Assembly (NCBI GenBank): GCA_013368325.1
Contig: JAACJK010000065.1
Location: 248,001 to 312,000, forward strand
From: Ephemerocybe angulata
Lineage: Eukaryota; Basidiomycota; Agaricomycetes; Agaricales; Psathyrellaceae
DNA: 64,000 nucleotides
Direction of reading: 5' to 3'
Both the position numbers and the translations under genes were made by a program. The notes under the pieces were generated by a model. The model was not told where the DNA came from, searched no databases, and saw only the letters and a program-made list of their open reading frames with translations. Numbering within the stretch: the stretch's first letter is position 1; every line of letters begins with the position of its first letter. This document shows, in pieces, positions 12,315 through 23,835 of the stretch.

Positions 12315-15300
12315 CTACCTCTCCCCATCCCCCGAAATAATACTCCCAATCGCCAACGGATTCTTCTTCCTCGCGTCCTCCCTCCCCGCACTCAACTCCC
12401 TCACACCCCCAGGCACCCCCCTACTCCCACTCCTCTCCCTCCCCTCCCTCCCCTCCCCCCTCCCATACTCCTCCCGACTCCCACTCCTTCCATGCGCACC
12501 ACCCCCACCCCCATAATACCCTCCATTCTGCGTCGGCTGCGTCGGCTGCGGCTGCGGCACCTGTCCCTGCGCCTGCGTCGGACTCCCCGAACTCCTCAAC
12601 GGCGCCAACTGTATCCTATCCCCCGTCGCACCCATCAAACTACTACTACTGCTCCCACTCGCAGGCACAGGCGGCGGCTGCACAGTCGGAACCTGCTGCT
12701 GCTGCCCTTGCCCCTGCTGTCCCTGTCCCTGCTGTCCCTGCTGCCCCTGCACCTGCTGCAGTCCTTGACCCTGCTGAGGTTGCTGCGGCTGCAACGGCAC
12801 CCCCTGAGGAATCGGCTGCTGCTGCGGAGGCGGAGGTCCCATCTGCTGCTGCTGGCCATACGGATCGCTCCCCCACCCCGGCTGCTGCTGCTGCCCAAAC
12901 CCAGTCCAATCCGCCGGCACACCGGGCGTCGCAGGCGGCGCATAGGCATACCCATACGGCCCCGGCGGGGGCGGCGGCGGGACGGGCGCATACGCCCGCT
13001 GCATATGCGTGTGCGGCGGGGGCGGGGGCGCGTACCCGCCATAGGCTGCGGGCGGTGGAGGCGGTTGTTGTGGGTGTTGTGGGTGCGGAGCGTACTGCCT
13101 CGGTTGGGGAGAACCCGTCGCGGGGCGGTAAGAGTAGTCGTAGCTCGGCGTCGCGGGCGGGGGTTGTTGTTGTTGCTGTTGCTGCTGCTGGGGTTGTTGT
13201 TGGGGCTGCGCGACCGGCGGCGGGATCGTAGTGGGCGAGTTCGTGCCCTGCGTCTGCTGCTGCTGCGCGGGTGCAGCAGGCGCAGGCACAGGCACAGGCG
13301 CATTATTATACTGCGGCGGCGGAGGCCCCTGCTGCTGCTGCTGATGCGCGGGAGGCACACCATACTGCGGCGCCTGCTGTTGCTGCTGCTGCGGAGGCGG
13401 CCCGGGCGCCTGCTGGGGCGGGGGCGGCGGGTGCATCTGTTGATGATGCACAGGCGGCTGCTCATAATACCCATACTGCGCGGGCATCGGCGCCATCGGC
13501 TGCTGCTGGTACATCGCCGCGGGGTACTCGTACCTCCCCGGCGGTGGAGGGGGCGGGGGCTGCGCGTACGCGTTCGGGTGCGGCGGGTAGTGCGGGTGCT
13601 GCACGGGCGGCGCGTGCTGCTGGTAGTACCCGCCGTCGTAGACGGGCTGCGGCTGCGGCGGGGCGCCCCAGGCGGGTTGCGGGTAGTGGTACCCTTGGGG
13701 AGGCGGTGGGGGAGGCGCGGCGTGGTGCGGCATGCCTGGGGGAGGGCCCATGGCGTGTTGAGGGGGCATGTGCGGGTGAGGAGGCGGTTGGGGCGCACCA
13801 TAGGGCTGCTGAGGCTGGTGTTGTTGCGGCGGGGGAGGCGGGGCAGCTGCTTGCTGGGGTTGAGGCTGGTTGGGGTCGCGGTATTGCTGGGGCGGTTGTT
13901 GAGGGACGGGTTGGGGCTGTTGAGGTTGCTGCTGGTCGTAGACGTAGACGCCCCGGCTGTCGTAGCCGCCTATGGCCATCGGCGCACCGAGAGTCATCGT
14001 GCCCTGCTGTGGTCCGTCGGCCCCGGTAGTCAGGGTGGTGCTGGTCGCGGCCCCGGGTGGAGGGGGGATGGGTGGGCCAAGGGCTGGGTCGGCGATCGTG
14101 ACTGGTGGCCAAGGTTGTTGGGATTGGGGTGTTTGGGGCACGGCTCCCATGGCCGAAGAGCCAGGACCCATGCCGTCGTCCGTTCGAGACCTCTTTAACT
14201 GTCTCGTCGAGCGTTCGTGATCGTCTTCTTCGTCGTCGTCCATCGACAACGGAACGCTGAAGTCGGCGCCTTGGTTAGGGCGCTTGCGTACCCGGATATC
14301 TTTGCGGATGCGGATCTTGATACCCTGATCGGCCAAGGAGCAGGAGAGGGGGGTGGATTCTGAGGAGGACGGTTAGTCGAGGATGACGATGCACATAGGC
14401 AAGCGCCCGTACCTTCCATCCCGGGGAATTTCTTGGCAGTGTAGACATAGAAGGGGGCGGAGAAGATGGACTTGCAGTGCCGCACGTTGTTTCTGATGAT
14501 GGCATATGAGCGAGAGTGCGTGAAGAGACAGAGGGCACGATTCCGATCTCCCAAGGAACCGTCCAGAGTGATACCACAAGGTTTATCACCGTTACGACCC
14601 GGCGGTACAGGCCTGTCCACGGTTCCACCCAGCTGGCGCACCGAGATGGGGTTCCTGGCATCGCCAGATTTACGGTGGACATCAAGGGAGACGGACGGAG
14701 CGCGCAACAACGGAAATGAATGGAGACTCACCCAACGACTTCGAACAGACTCAGCTTGAGTCTGTAGCTGCCCTCTGTCCGCACGCTGAGGTCAGGGAAC
14801 ACGAAGAAACCGGCATCTGCGGTGCGTTCAGCGTCCGATTGGCTACCAGCGTGGTGGTAGACTCACCTTCGTTGTTGTTCTGCGGGTCCTTGAGATGATA
14901 GAGTGACGACACGACCGAGCCTGTCGTGCACCGCGTCCGACCGTCCTATTCCCACTATCAGCCAACGATCCTCTGACCCAAGATATATGTCCCACCTTCA
15001 GCCAATGGAGCTCGGTGTCGTCGTCTGGCTTCGCGAGACTGGCGAACATGAAGTAGTATGGGTTTTGGAGGAACGACTGGGCATAGCTGTTGTCCGAGTC
15101 GTCCTGCTGCCGCGAGCTGGAACTGGGCGTGGGCGAGCCTGGGGGAGATCCGTTGGTGCTCCCTCTGCGCCTGCGCTCGCCCTGGGACGGGTCGATAACG
15201 CGCAGCTGGACAATCGGCGGGGGGTCAATGGGCCGTCGATCAGCTAGAGCCGCATCCCTGGTTAGGCCGTTCTGCATGCGGGGTAACGGTGACGACACGC

Positions 15301-15634
15301 ACCTTTTCCGCCTACACCGCACATCCGTGCCTGCTTGGGCTCCTGGCGCATGATAAGGTCGTAGACACTGTGGTCGCGGGCATCGTTGGTGGCGGGCAGG
15401 TATTGGAGGTCGGAGGGAGGCATGGGCAGCAGTGGTGAGCTCAGCGCTCTCGGCATGATATAAAAAGCAGGTCGACCCGAAAGCTCGGGCCAGATCTGGG
15501 ACTCACAGGCGGTCCCTGTCGGAGCCATGGTGGGAGCTCATCGTGCTGGCGGTGTCGAAGAGGGCGTCGTCGCTGTGCTGGGCGGCGGCGGGGAGGGTCT
15601 GGAAGTAGGGAGGGCCGTTGAGCAGGAGGTCCAT
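12315..15634 (-). CDS. velB: Velvet-domain regulator (VelB-like) with very long Pro/Gln-rich tail
   Basis: Velvet proteins are fungal transcription regulators that couple development, light and secondary metabolism. Exons 15634-15507, 15439-15303, 15243-14996, 14945-14867, 14816-14732, 14492-14413 and 14359-12315 sum to 2802 nt, 933 residues. The velvet domain runs from about residue 60 to 285: YDLIMRQEPKQARMCGVGGK, DRRPIDPPPIVQLRVID, an insertion of about 40 residues (Gly/Ser/Pro, as in VelB proteins), NPYYFMFASL, GFFVFPDLSVRTEGSYRLKL, HCKSIFSAPFYVYTAKKFPG and DQGIKIRIRKDIRVRKRP (a basic, NLS-like end). The remaining 650 residues are Pro/Gln/Gly-rich. Typical VelB is about 370 residues. VelB is favoured over VosA/VeA by the inserted loop and motif wording, but this is not certain. 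Confidence 0.88.
12660..13965. repeat. Pro/Gln triplet-repeat coding tract inside the velvet gene
   Basis: Imperfect runs of CTG/TGC and GGC/GCG triplets encode repeated Q-runs and P-runs on the minus strand, for example QQQQQQQQQ next to PPPP blocks. The bias makes all six frames unusually open, which explains the long antisense frames here. Confidence 0.8.
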
Positions 15635-18600
15635 GCGTAATAAGCTCCTCTGTCAGACGTGGCTATTAGGGTTTGTCCGGAACCATCAGCATAAAAGGAA
15701 TCAAATAACCTTTTTTCTTTTTATCCCCTGCCCGATTCGGACACTTATCCCCTCCATGCTAAGTCCCAGACTCCCGGGCCTGCCCCACGTGCCGTCTCCC
15801 GGTTCCCACGCCCGCTCGATCCACTGTCTCGTTCCGCCCGAATCCGTGGCCCTGGCTCGCGCCTGCCAATGCGGGCCCGCCTTGACACTTCCTTTTATCG
15901 AACACTCCCTCGCGCACATACAGCGTATCTAATGACGTTCGCCATGCCCCTGTGCTCAGATTTCCTCTTCAGACCCGCTTCCAAATGTCTTTTTGCGGTA
16001 CATTCGCCCGCTGACATGTGCGCTATATGTCGCGCAATCAGGCTCAAGGTTCATCTGGGAACGAGGTCCCCGTCTGGTCTGGTCAAACCAGCGCAGGGCC
16101 CGCTCCATTTGAGCAGTCAATCTTATATGAATGGCGTCATGGCACCCACTGGGAGGCTCAGCGGCGAGTACGAGCGGGCGACCAGCAAACTGGCTATCGC
16201 TCGCCTCGAGGTGAGGGCGTACTTACAACAAACCAATGTCCTTATCCCATGACACGGATCATCCCCGTCCATGTGAACACTGGCTCCCCGTCCCTCGGGT
16301 CGCGCCTACCCAAAGCATCGTCTCTCCATTTTTACGCATCCAGGCAAGTTCCATCTGCGCGTCGTACTGTATGTATGATGCCAACCCCGATAACCAAAAA
16401 AACCTTGCGCAAAACGAGGCAGGCTGCCCCAACCCCGCAGCCTGCTCGCGCCAAAGGGGGAAAAGGAAAACGGTCTCGTCATCACCCACCCTCCTCCCTC
16501 CTTCATGTTCGCTCGAAAAGACAAACGCGAAATGGAATGCGCGTTGTGGCCCGCGTCTACTGGATCCTGCATACGAGGAAGGAAAGTCTTGTCTCCGCCA
16601 CTGGCCCACGGGAGACCCCACTCAGCCTGCCCACCCACAATCCACGGCCCAGACACACTTGCCCCGATATAGAACCCACCATCGCAAACGTTCTCTTTAC
16701 CTTACACACAAGACTCAAGTTACTTATCTCTGGGCTCGCCCTCTCGGCGCCTACCTTCCCAATCCGGCCAGACACACGAATCTTCTGGCTTCCTGAGCGA
16801 AAACGGCCGGCAGGTTGGATCTCGTCTTGCATCTTGGTCTTATTATACTTACAGAGCGGACCCAAGTTAACTGAAATGATTGGATTCCGGGGTGCGTATG
16901 TAGGTGCACCGTGCCTGTAAGGAGGATTCAGAGGAGAAGATGCCGACCCTGCGCCGTGCGGTATGTAATGTTTCTTTCTGTCAAAGGCACAGGATTGTAT
17001 CCCGTACCACATGCGCCCCATGTCACCTCGTTATTTACAGTAATTCACCGGCGTACCGACGTCTCCCTCCTACCAGATAAATCATCCGACCAACCAGCCA
17101 CCCTCCTTCGAATCACAAACCTCGAATCTGTAAGTAAGTATCCAACATCACCCGGCTCCAAAACCTTCCTTTCTCGCTCTCTCTAGATGCTCTTCACGGT
17201 GAGGGATCCAGGGTGAGGGCAAAAAGGAGGCCCCTCGACCCTTCACCTATTCACAGAACGATTCTAGGAAAGTGCCACTGTTAAACTGCGTCTCTTTTCT
17301 CCGGTCGGCGTCACCATTCCATCCAATTCCAAATTCCATCCAATCGCGTTCCAAATCTAATCATCCCATCCCATCCCATTCCAGTCAAGTGGATTGGATG
17401 CACCCGAGCCACGCTGTGCAATAGAGTAAATCTCCATTCAGCCTTCTGGTGCTGTATACTGGCTGAACGCGCCGCTGGGTTGCCAAACCAGAGTGAAATG
17501 TTGGTTGGGAGTTGGAGAGCCTAAGTGTGGGTTTGGCCCCAAGTTGTGATGCTAGCGCGCCGCCGGACGGAACTCCTCTCTAGAGTGGTTTACATTCAGT
17601 GGGGTGTACGCCCAAAGCCAGGTGCGCGGATAATCAGAACGAATGAACATTTCCACTTTGACTCCTCCAGCGATTGTGATAATGTGCCCATACGTTCGAA
17701 TTCATGCGGTGTGTTTTTCGAACTAACTTCCAGCATTCCCAGAATACTCTGTATCGCAATCGTTATCTTGGAGTCGACCCGGGGTTGAGGACGTCTTCCT
17801 TCGAATCCATGTCATAGTCTGGATCCGATGCGGTGACGCTCCAAGTTCGAACTTCGTCTCCTCTCCCACCCCGACTTTACGGCGCACTGGCGTTCAGAGG
17901 GAGGCTCAGGCCTCACTCGGTCTGCTTCAATTATATCTGAAGCTACTGGCAAGGAGAATTTACGAAGCTGGTGTGTGGAAATAGATAAACTTTGAATTGT
18001 GAGGGAGTCGTCGAGGCCTTGTGCTCCTGCTTTGGCGGCCTTCTGGAGCTTATCTCGAGCCAAGTTCTGAAGTCATCAACTTCACATCCCAGGCGCTCGC
18101 GATGGTGGTGTGGTGATGCGATGAGGTGCTTTGATACCCCACCGCTTAAATAACACCCTCCACTTCCCTCGGATTAATTTCATCTAATCCACCGCCGTTC
18201 CTTCCCTTCGCTCGCTCGTTTACCGATAGATAAAGAAACGGTCTTCCTTCTCACCACGCATGCACGCACGGTCAGTCAGCCTGGCCTCGACGTCATAGTA
18301 TCTCTGAGGGATTCATTCGAAGCACCGCTTATCGTCCAAGTGTCATGTCTATCTCGTCTATCTCACCCGTCGGCGTTTCTTGCCAAGGGTACATATCGAT
18401 ATGTGCAAAGCGCTCCAGAGTCTAGACGGTACGCCTGCGGAGGTTTTCCCGGGAAGGCAGGCGGGATCCAGCGAAAGCTCTGAGCCGGGATGCAACTAGC
18501 GAGAAGGTTCTTGTGTCAGAGAGTGATTCAATCCAGGGCGAATTTCTTACACTCCTTTTATGTATAAGGTGGACTCGGAATTACATAGCATGCGGGGGAA

Positions 18601-20885
18601 GGTCTGTCGTCTGTCATCTGAATTGTCGTGCATGGGCTGGGGATGATCCCTGGTGTTCCGAAACCCGAGAGTCACTGGTGCTCAGCCTTAAGCTTTAATA
18701 TAAGTAAGCCTGGTGGTTAGCTCGACTTGAAACGAGGACGAAGTAGCTTACTACTTGTTCGTGGCAAGGGTCATGATCGCCTGGAGGACGAAAGCTAATA
18801 TTATCAGCCTCTGTGCACTCGGTTCTCAGGCCCGCTATGGGCCCACTCCGAGTCAATGAACGCAGGATTCAGACCATGCACAATGGGTGCTTTGATACCT
18901 ACAGACTTCGATTAGAAGCTGATGATATATCATACTGCCTACCCTACATACGACTAGTTGGCTGAATCCTAGCCATTGACCTGGCCGAAGGGCCTCAAGC
19001 AGGCACACGACCCCGCAGAGCGTCGTGCGCACATCGAGCTCCGACAACTGCGCTAAAATTGTCGTTGTATGTGATCCAGCAACGAGTGCCTCCCGCGACA
19101 CCTTTCCTAAGAGACAAAGTAAGAAGGTATCAGCCAAACCCTCGCGCCCGTCACACTCAGAGGGATTTAGGCTGCTCGCATTATATGGATGTCAGAGTGA
19201 CTTGGAGTAAGAAATAAGGCCGGTCGGGATCCTCTATGTGGTATGAATGCTCGATCGACGTCAATGTGAAGGAGGAAAGCTTGTCAGGACGTTAAGAGGA
19301 TCGGGCCGTTGGTATGGAGGATGAGAAGCAAGCTTAGTCTGCTCGCATGTCTGGTGTAATCACATCTGAATCACATAGCTCAGAGTCATTAAGACGATCT
19401 CCAAGGGCTTCCGAATCGTTGAAGAAGAGGTCCCGCACTTGTCGCCTCGGACTATGGCAAAGGAACGACCTGGAGAAACTCGAGATGTTGTCAAGAAACT
19501 TCGCTTCAATCTTTAGTCGAGTCTGTGATGCCTTCAGCACGTTGGGTTCCTCCCCTGAACTAGAAACGGAAAGAGTAAATTATGTCCATGATATACTGTG
19601 ACTTTAGAGTAGTTGTCGACGTGTATAACGCGGTTCGCACAAGGCATCTGGGGTGCTTTGACACGCGACCGCTCGGCGCATCTGGAATACGATTGAAGGG
19701 TGCGCACATGGCTGACACGCGCGCAACTAACTCGGGGAACAGTGTTTGTAATGAATACCCTTGCAGAATAGTTTGTCAAACCTACATCTTCCACTGACAA
19801 CCCCGAGCGAAGGTACGTATATGATTACGCTGTCGAAGACCATCCAGTTCAACACCCGACGTCGTTCCATAACCAACACAAAGAAACGCTACCGCGCTCT
19901 ACCCGCCAACCCGGACCCACCGTAGAACACCTGCCCGAAGACAAGACGGTGATCAAAACCCAGTGCCCTCTTTCTGAAAGGTCCCAACTTCACAGCAGTG
20001 CGTCTAGATGATCTCTGGCAATCCCCCTATGTGGGCCCGGATATAGTGATGTTATAAACAGCCCTGGCCAAAGAAACGAAAGGACGGTAATGCGCCCGGT
20101 AAAGCGTCGGTACCTCCCGTCGATACTCCTACAAGTAGCGAGGTGGAACTTGGAACCTTGACAGACCGCACCACGGGACCCAGGCTACCAGATCCGCCGC
20201 TGCGCAAACTCGACAAATGCACCCCAATTCTCAAAGACCAGCGTGAACCCTAACACCCAGTTCAACTCCAACTCAATAAGCAGAAGCATCATCCTATTCA
20301 TCATACCTTTCATTAGCTACAAGTGTGGTGGTTGTATGATCGATAACCTTCCTATGTTTCCGGAGGACTGAGTACTGGGACTGACACGCCGAATACGGCG
20401 ATCGAAGATGTCAGTGGTGAAGAACCAGAACGAGTTGCTATCTATGGCACATTCGTGACAACGCGGTGGAACTCGGGATCCTTCTTTCTGGTCGGAAGAA
20501 GGTAATAAAGGAGACCCTGGGCCTCCTGTATACTCTCCAGTATCACATATCAATCACATTGAGCACATTCGCTGACTTATTGGGATCCTTCGAACCCTTG
20601 GGATATCACGAAGGTGGAGAAGGAACGTCGTAGGCCGTCTTGTCGGGTTGGCTTCGGCCTACGATATCCGCCTTGTTCGCACATCCAAGTTTGAAGATGT
20701 TAGTATTCGCCAAGTCGAAAGGTACATAGGATGCTAGTTGCCACAAACGTGGGAGAGATAGACTAATAGGACCAGTGGAGTACTATACAGAGAGCCTGAG
20801 AGGACGCAGAGAAACCCAGAAAAGGAGAGCCCGGAAGAATATAAGATATAAGTAGCAAAGTAGAGCGTACGTGTCTGACGCTGGA
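15635..20885. other. 5.2-kb gene-poor stretch
   Basis: I recognise no gene between the velvet start and the MFS stop. The first 2.6 kb is GC- and pyrimidine-rich and could be promoter and 5' leader of the velvet gene. It includes a 300-codon open frame at 16018-16920 on the plus strand with no domain, intron or family likeness. A short minus frame at 17812-18063 begins MARDKLQKAAKAG and is not supported further. At 20070-20250 and 20360-20510, plus-strand frames (APGKASVPPVDTPTSSEVEL; IEDVSGEEPERVAIYGTF) read like pieces of decayed coding sequence. Small stretches near 17340-17390 repeat CCATC/CCAAT-type words. Confidence 0.4.
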
Positions 20886-23288
20886 CTAGACCGCCGTGAC
20901 GGATTTATTCGACGAGTCCCCCTTGATACTGGAGACGATCACTTCCTTCTCATTCTTCGAGTCGCCTCCATGCTCATCACCGTCGTCCGATTGCCGGTCC
21001 TCTGCAGGGCGGCTTCCCTTAATTGACCCGAGGGACTTCGGGTTGAAAGCGAAGGCGCCTTTGGGGATGAATGTGGAAGCCAGAATGACAGTGCAAGCCA
21101 CTGTGAAGTGAACGCTAAAGTAGGAAATGAACGTTAGGAACTGTGATAAAGTGCAGTTGAGTGGTACATACCCTCCGACCATCTCGAGCGACTTAACAAT
21201 GTTTTTGTGCTCTTTAAAGTCCTTGTCGATGACCTTACCGAGGACCGTGCTGAGCACAGCGTTTACAACAATGTAGGTGGCATATAGGAAAGCCTAGAGC
21301 TGGGATCAGACAACCTATGCGTGAGTAGAAGTAGGGTATACACTGACCATGACAGCTCCCAGGGCAGAAACAGTCGGGTGCTCTATTCATAGTCAGCACA
21401 TACTCAGGAACGAGCGGGATGAGATACTCACTGAAATGGGAGTCGGTGAGCGCAGACTGGATGTAAGCAGCGAGCGAGACGTCTCCAGCAGCCCAGCCCA
21501 TAGATATAGGGATAAAGCAGCCAGCGACTTTCCATGCCCAGCTGACGTTGTTCGTCGCGATCTTGGCAAAGGCTGGGAGAACCCAGACGATGTTAAGCTA
21601 GCACCAATAAATGTCAATGAATGATTTGCGATACTATTCAATTAGAGACACTGACCGCAAGCGCATCGAATCTCAGCCACGGAAGGGGGGTGGGGACTGA
21701 ATCAGAGAGAAGGAAAACAGAAAGGGCGCCGAGCAGTTCTCCGAAGTTGGAACCTCCGACGATGATCTGACTCCACGCCGACACAGTCAGAGTCCGCTTT
21801 GCGAATGCGGGGGCGAGTGAATTCTCTAGGAATCGATGGAGGTAAAGCGCAATGGCGCTGAAGGCAAGGTTAGCGACTCCGTATACCCACGGAGCGAGAT
21901 CCACTACGCACTATGACGGCAGCAACCCTACAAGCCGGGTATCATCAGACACACTCATGCGGACTAAAAGGCAGGCTACTCACAGACAAAGGCCCTATTG
22001 GTAAAGATGAGCTTCGCGCCAACCCACACTGACTCGCCGAAGCCAACGAAACCTCTCCCAATGCTGACGAGAATATTTTTGGCGGGCTTCTTTGACTTGT
22101 CAACAGCGGAGAGACCTTGGGCATCTAGCTCTTCCGCAACACCAGCGGAACTCTTGAAGTTGAGGATGGAGATGAAGATCCAGATTCCGCCTGCAATCGC
22201 GAAGAAAACTGATTTTTTTTCTTGAATTAGTGTCGACCCTTATATTCCACTGGAAGACGCACCAGGGGTAAGGAAGAAACTATAATTGTTCCCCCAGCGA
22301 CTGATAGCCGACGACGAAGCGAAGGCGCCTGCAGTTCCGGCCACCTCTGAGGAATACGGTGAATGTTGAAATAATGAAGGGATGGGGAAGAGCACAGACC
22401 ATAGAAGACGTGCTAGATAAGGGTAAACTTAATATCCAAGTACCGGATCTAGTTTAGATATGTTCCACGTACCACGACTGCATCCATGCGACGCAACTTG
22501 TTAACGTCTCCGCCCACGATATCTGCAGGACTTCAGACGACATTTCAGTATCCCAAATGAAAGGGAGCTGCGCATGACCCACATAACTCGCCGAATCAGC
22601 TCCACCATTCCGTAGCAAATACCAGATATCGTCCAGATGAGAAAGATCTAACAACAAGTGAGCGTACACGACCGAGAGGAGCTCCAAGGCTGCTCACGAG
22701 GTTGGGAGGCCAACTGCCGTACCGCGCCTTGTTCGTGTTCAGGTCCTTAAAGTGTCCCCCCGTTGCCGCATCCACAATCAAGAGGAGGGCAGTCATCAAG
22801 GCGAACAGGATTATCGCCGTCGACAAAACCGACCGGGTCGGGAATTTCTTGACCAAGGGCGCGATGAGGATGGCTCCTACACATTGGGCGGCTTGGTTAA
22901 TGCCCTGAGCAGCACCGACTGTCCACGTTCACGTCAATACAAGTATCTTTTGCACAGCAAAATGCCTCGTGGTATAATGAGGAAAAACATACGTTTGGTG
23001 AAGGTGTTGGCAGCGTTGAACCTATCCGTGGCCAAGGTCGTAATCGAGCCATTGAAAAACTCGAGGCCGAGCTTGTAGAACATAATCCCCGCAATGTAAA
23101 TCCCACTGCGGTTCTTCGCGGTCAGAAGGCAGCTCCAACAGCAAGAAAGTCTAAGCTTGAGATACATACATGTTGCGCTTCTCGACGGACGAATAGCCTG
23201 CGTAAAGGGTGTTAGTTCGTCGACCTTTCCAGCGACGCGCTTCAGATGGGTAGTACTCACTCGCCCATGCTCTTGCGAGGACCGACAT
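20886..23288 (-). CDS. MFS transporter (paralogue A)
   Basis: This is a plasma- or organelle-membrane transporter of the major facilitator superfamily, of the group annotated in basidiomycetes as general substrate transporter; the substrate is unknown. The start at 23288 gives MSVLARAWA, then an intron and YSSVEKRN, then GIYIAGIMFYKLGLEFFNGS as the first membrane span. Later segments include GINQAAQCVGAILIAPLVKK, SVLSTAIILFALMTALLLIV, LAPWVYGVANLAFSAIALYL, GGSNFGELLGALSVFLLSDS and VHFTVACTVILASTFIPKG. The C-terminal tail is hydrophilic and acidic. At least ten short introns interrupt it. A paralogue lies at the right window edge (63065 onward), with the same C-terminal span, tail start (FNPKSLGSIKGSR) and similar 3' flank. 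It lies directly downstream of NEO1 on the same strand. Confidence 0.85.
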
Positions 23289-23835
23289 GGTGACGGAGCG
23301 GGGAGGTTCAGAGAGAAGGAATCAATAGACAAAACAAACCTCAGGGCGATAGAACGTTAATTAAAAAGCAAATATGTAGACCCTACATTGATGGCACGTT
23401 CGTCTGCCTCCCTTTGAGCTGTTGAGGCCAAAGGAGGACCGTGAGACAATTGCCTCCTACTTGGGAGTGGCACGTTCGTTTCTCCGCCGAGTCCGCCCCC
23501 ATAACCACTCCCCATCTAGATGATCTGTTAGAATCAAAGCACTCCCGAAGGCAATGGAAGCTGAACAGCAGAGACGACATTTCGTGACATACGGTCAATA
23601 GGCAGTGCAGCAGCACAAGCAGGACATTCAATCTTACTGCAGACCCCTGCGCACTTTGGCACCAGCACGTTCGAAGGAGTACGCAGGGGAAGAAAAGCTC
23701 CCCATGGTTATATCCCGCTGTGCGGCGTCGGTGACAGCCTTGGCCAAGGCACGAAATTGATACGGTAGATTGCCAAGCCTGGACATCCTGTAATTCCCGA
23801 AATCTGCCTCCGTGAAAAATCGAATAAAAATATCA
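23289..23835. other. Intergenic, MFS promoter
   Basis: This 0.55-kb gap lies between the NEO1 stop and the MFS start, both on the minus strand. No gene seen; short chance ORFs only. Confidence 0.4.

Noticed and set aside
13271..14029. 252-codon Ala/Gly/Arg frame on the plus strand
   Set aside because: Another frame of the same triplet-repeat tract; no domain and no splice support.
12492..14198. 568-codon plus-strand open frame, very Arg/Leu-rich
   Set aside because: It lies antisense to the Pro/Gln triplet tract of the velvet gene; the repeat composition keeps all frames open. The minus-strand model is supported by the velvet domain and in-frame splicing.
16018..16920. 300-codon plus-strand frame upstream of the velvet gene
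   Set aside because: No domain, low-complexity stretches, no promoter or intron structure. Chance open frame in GC-rich leader sequence is more likely, though RNA data could overturn this.
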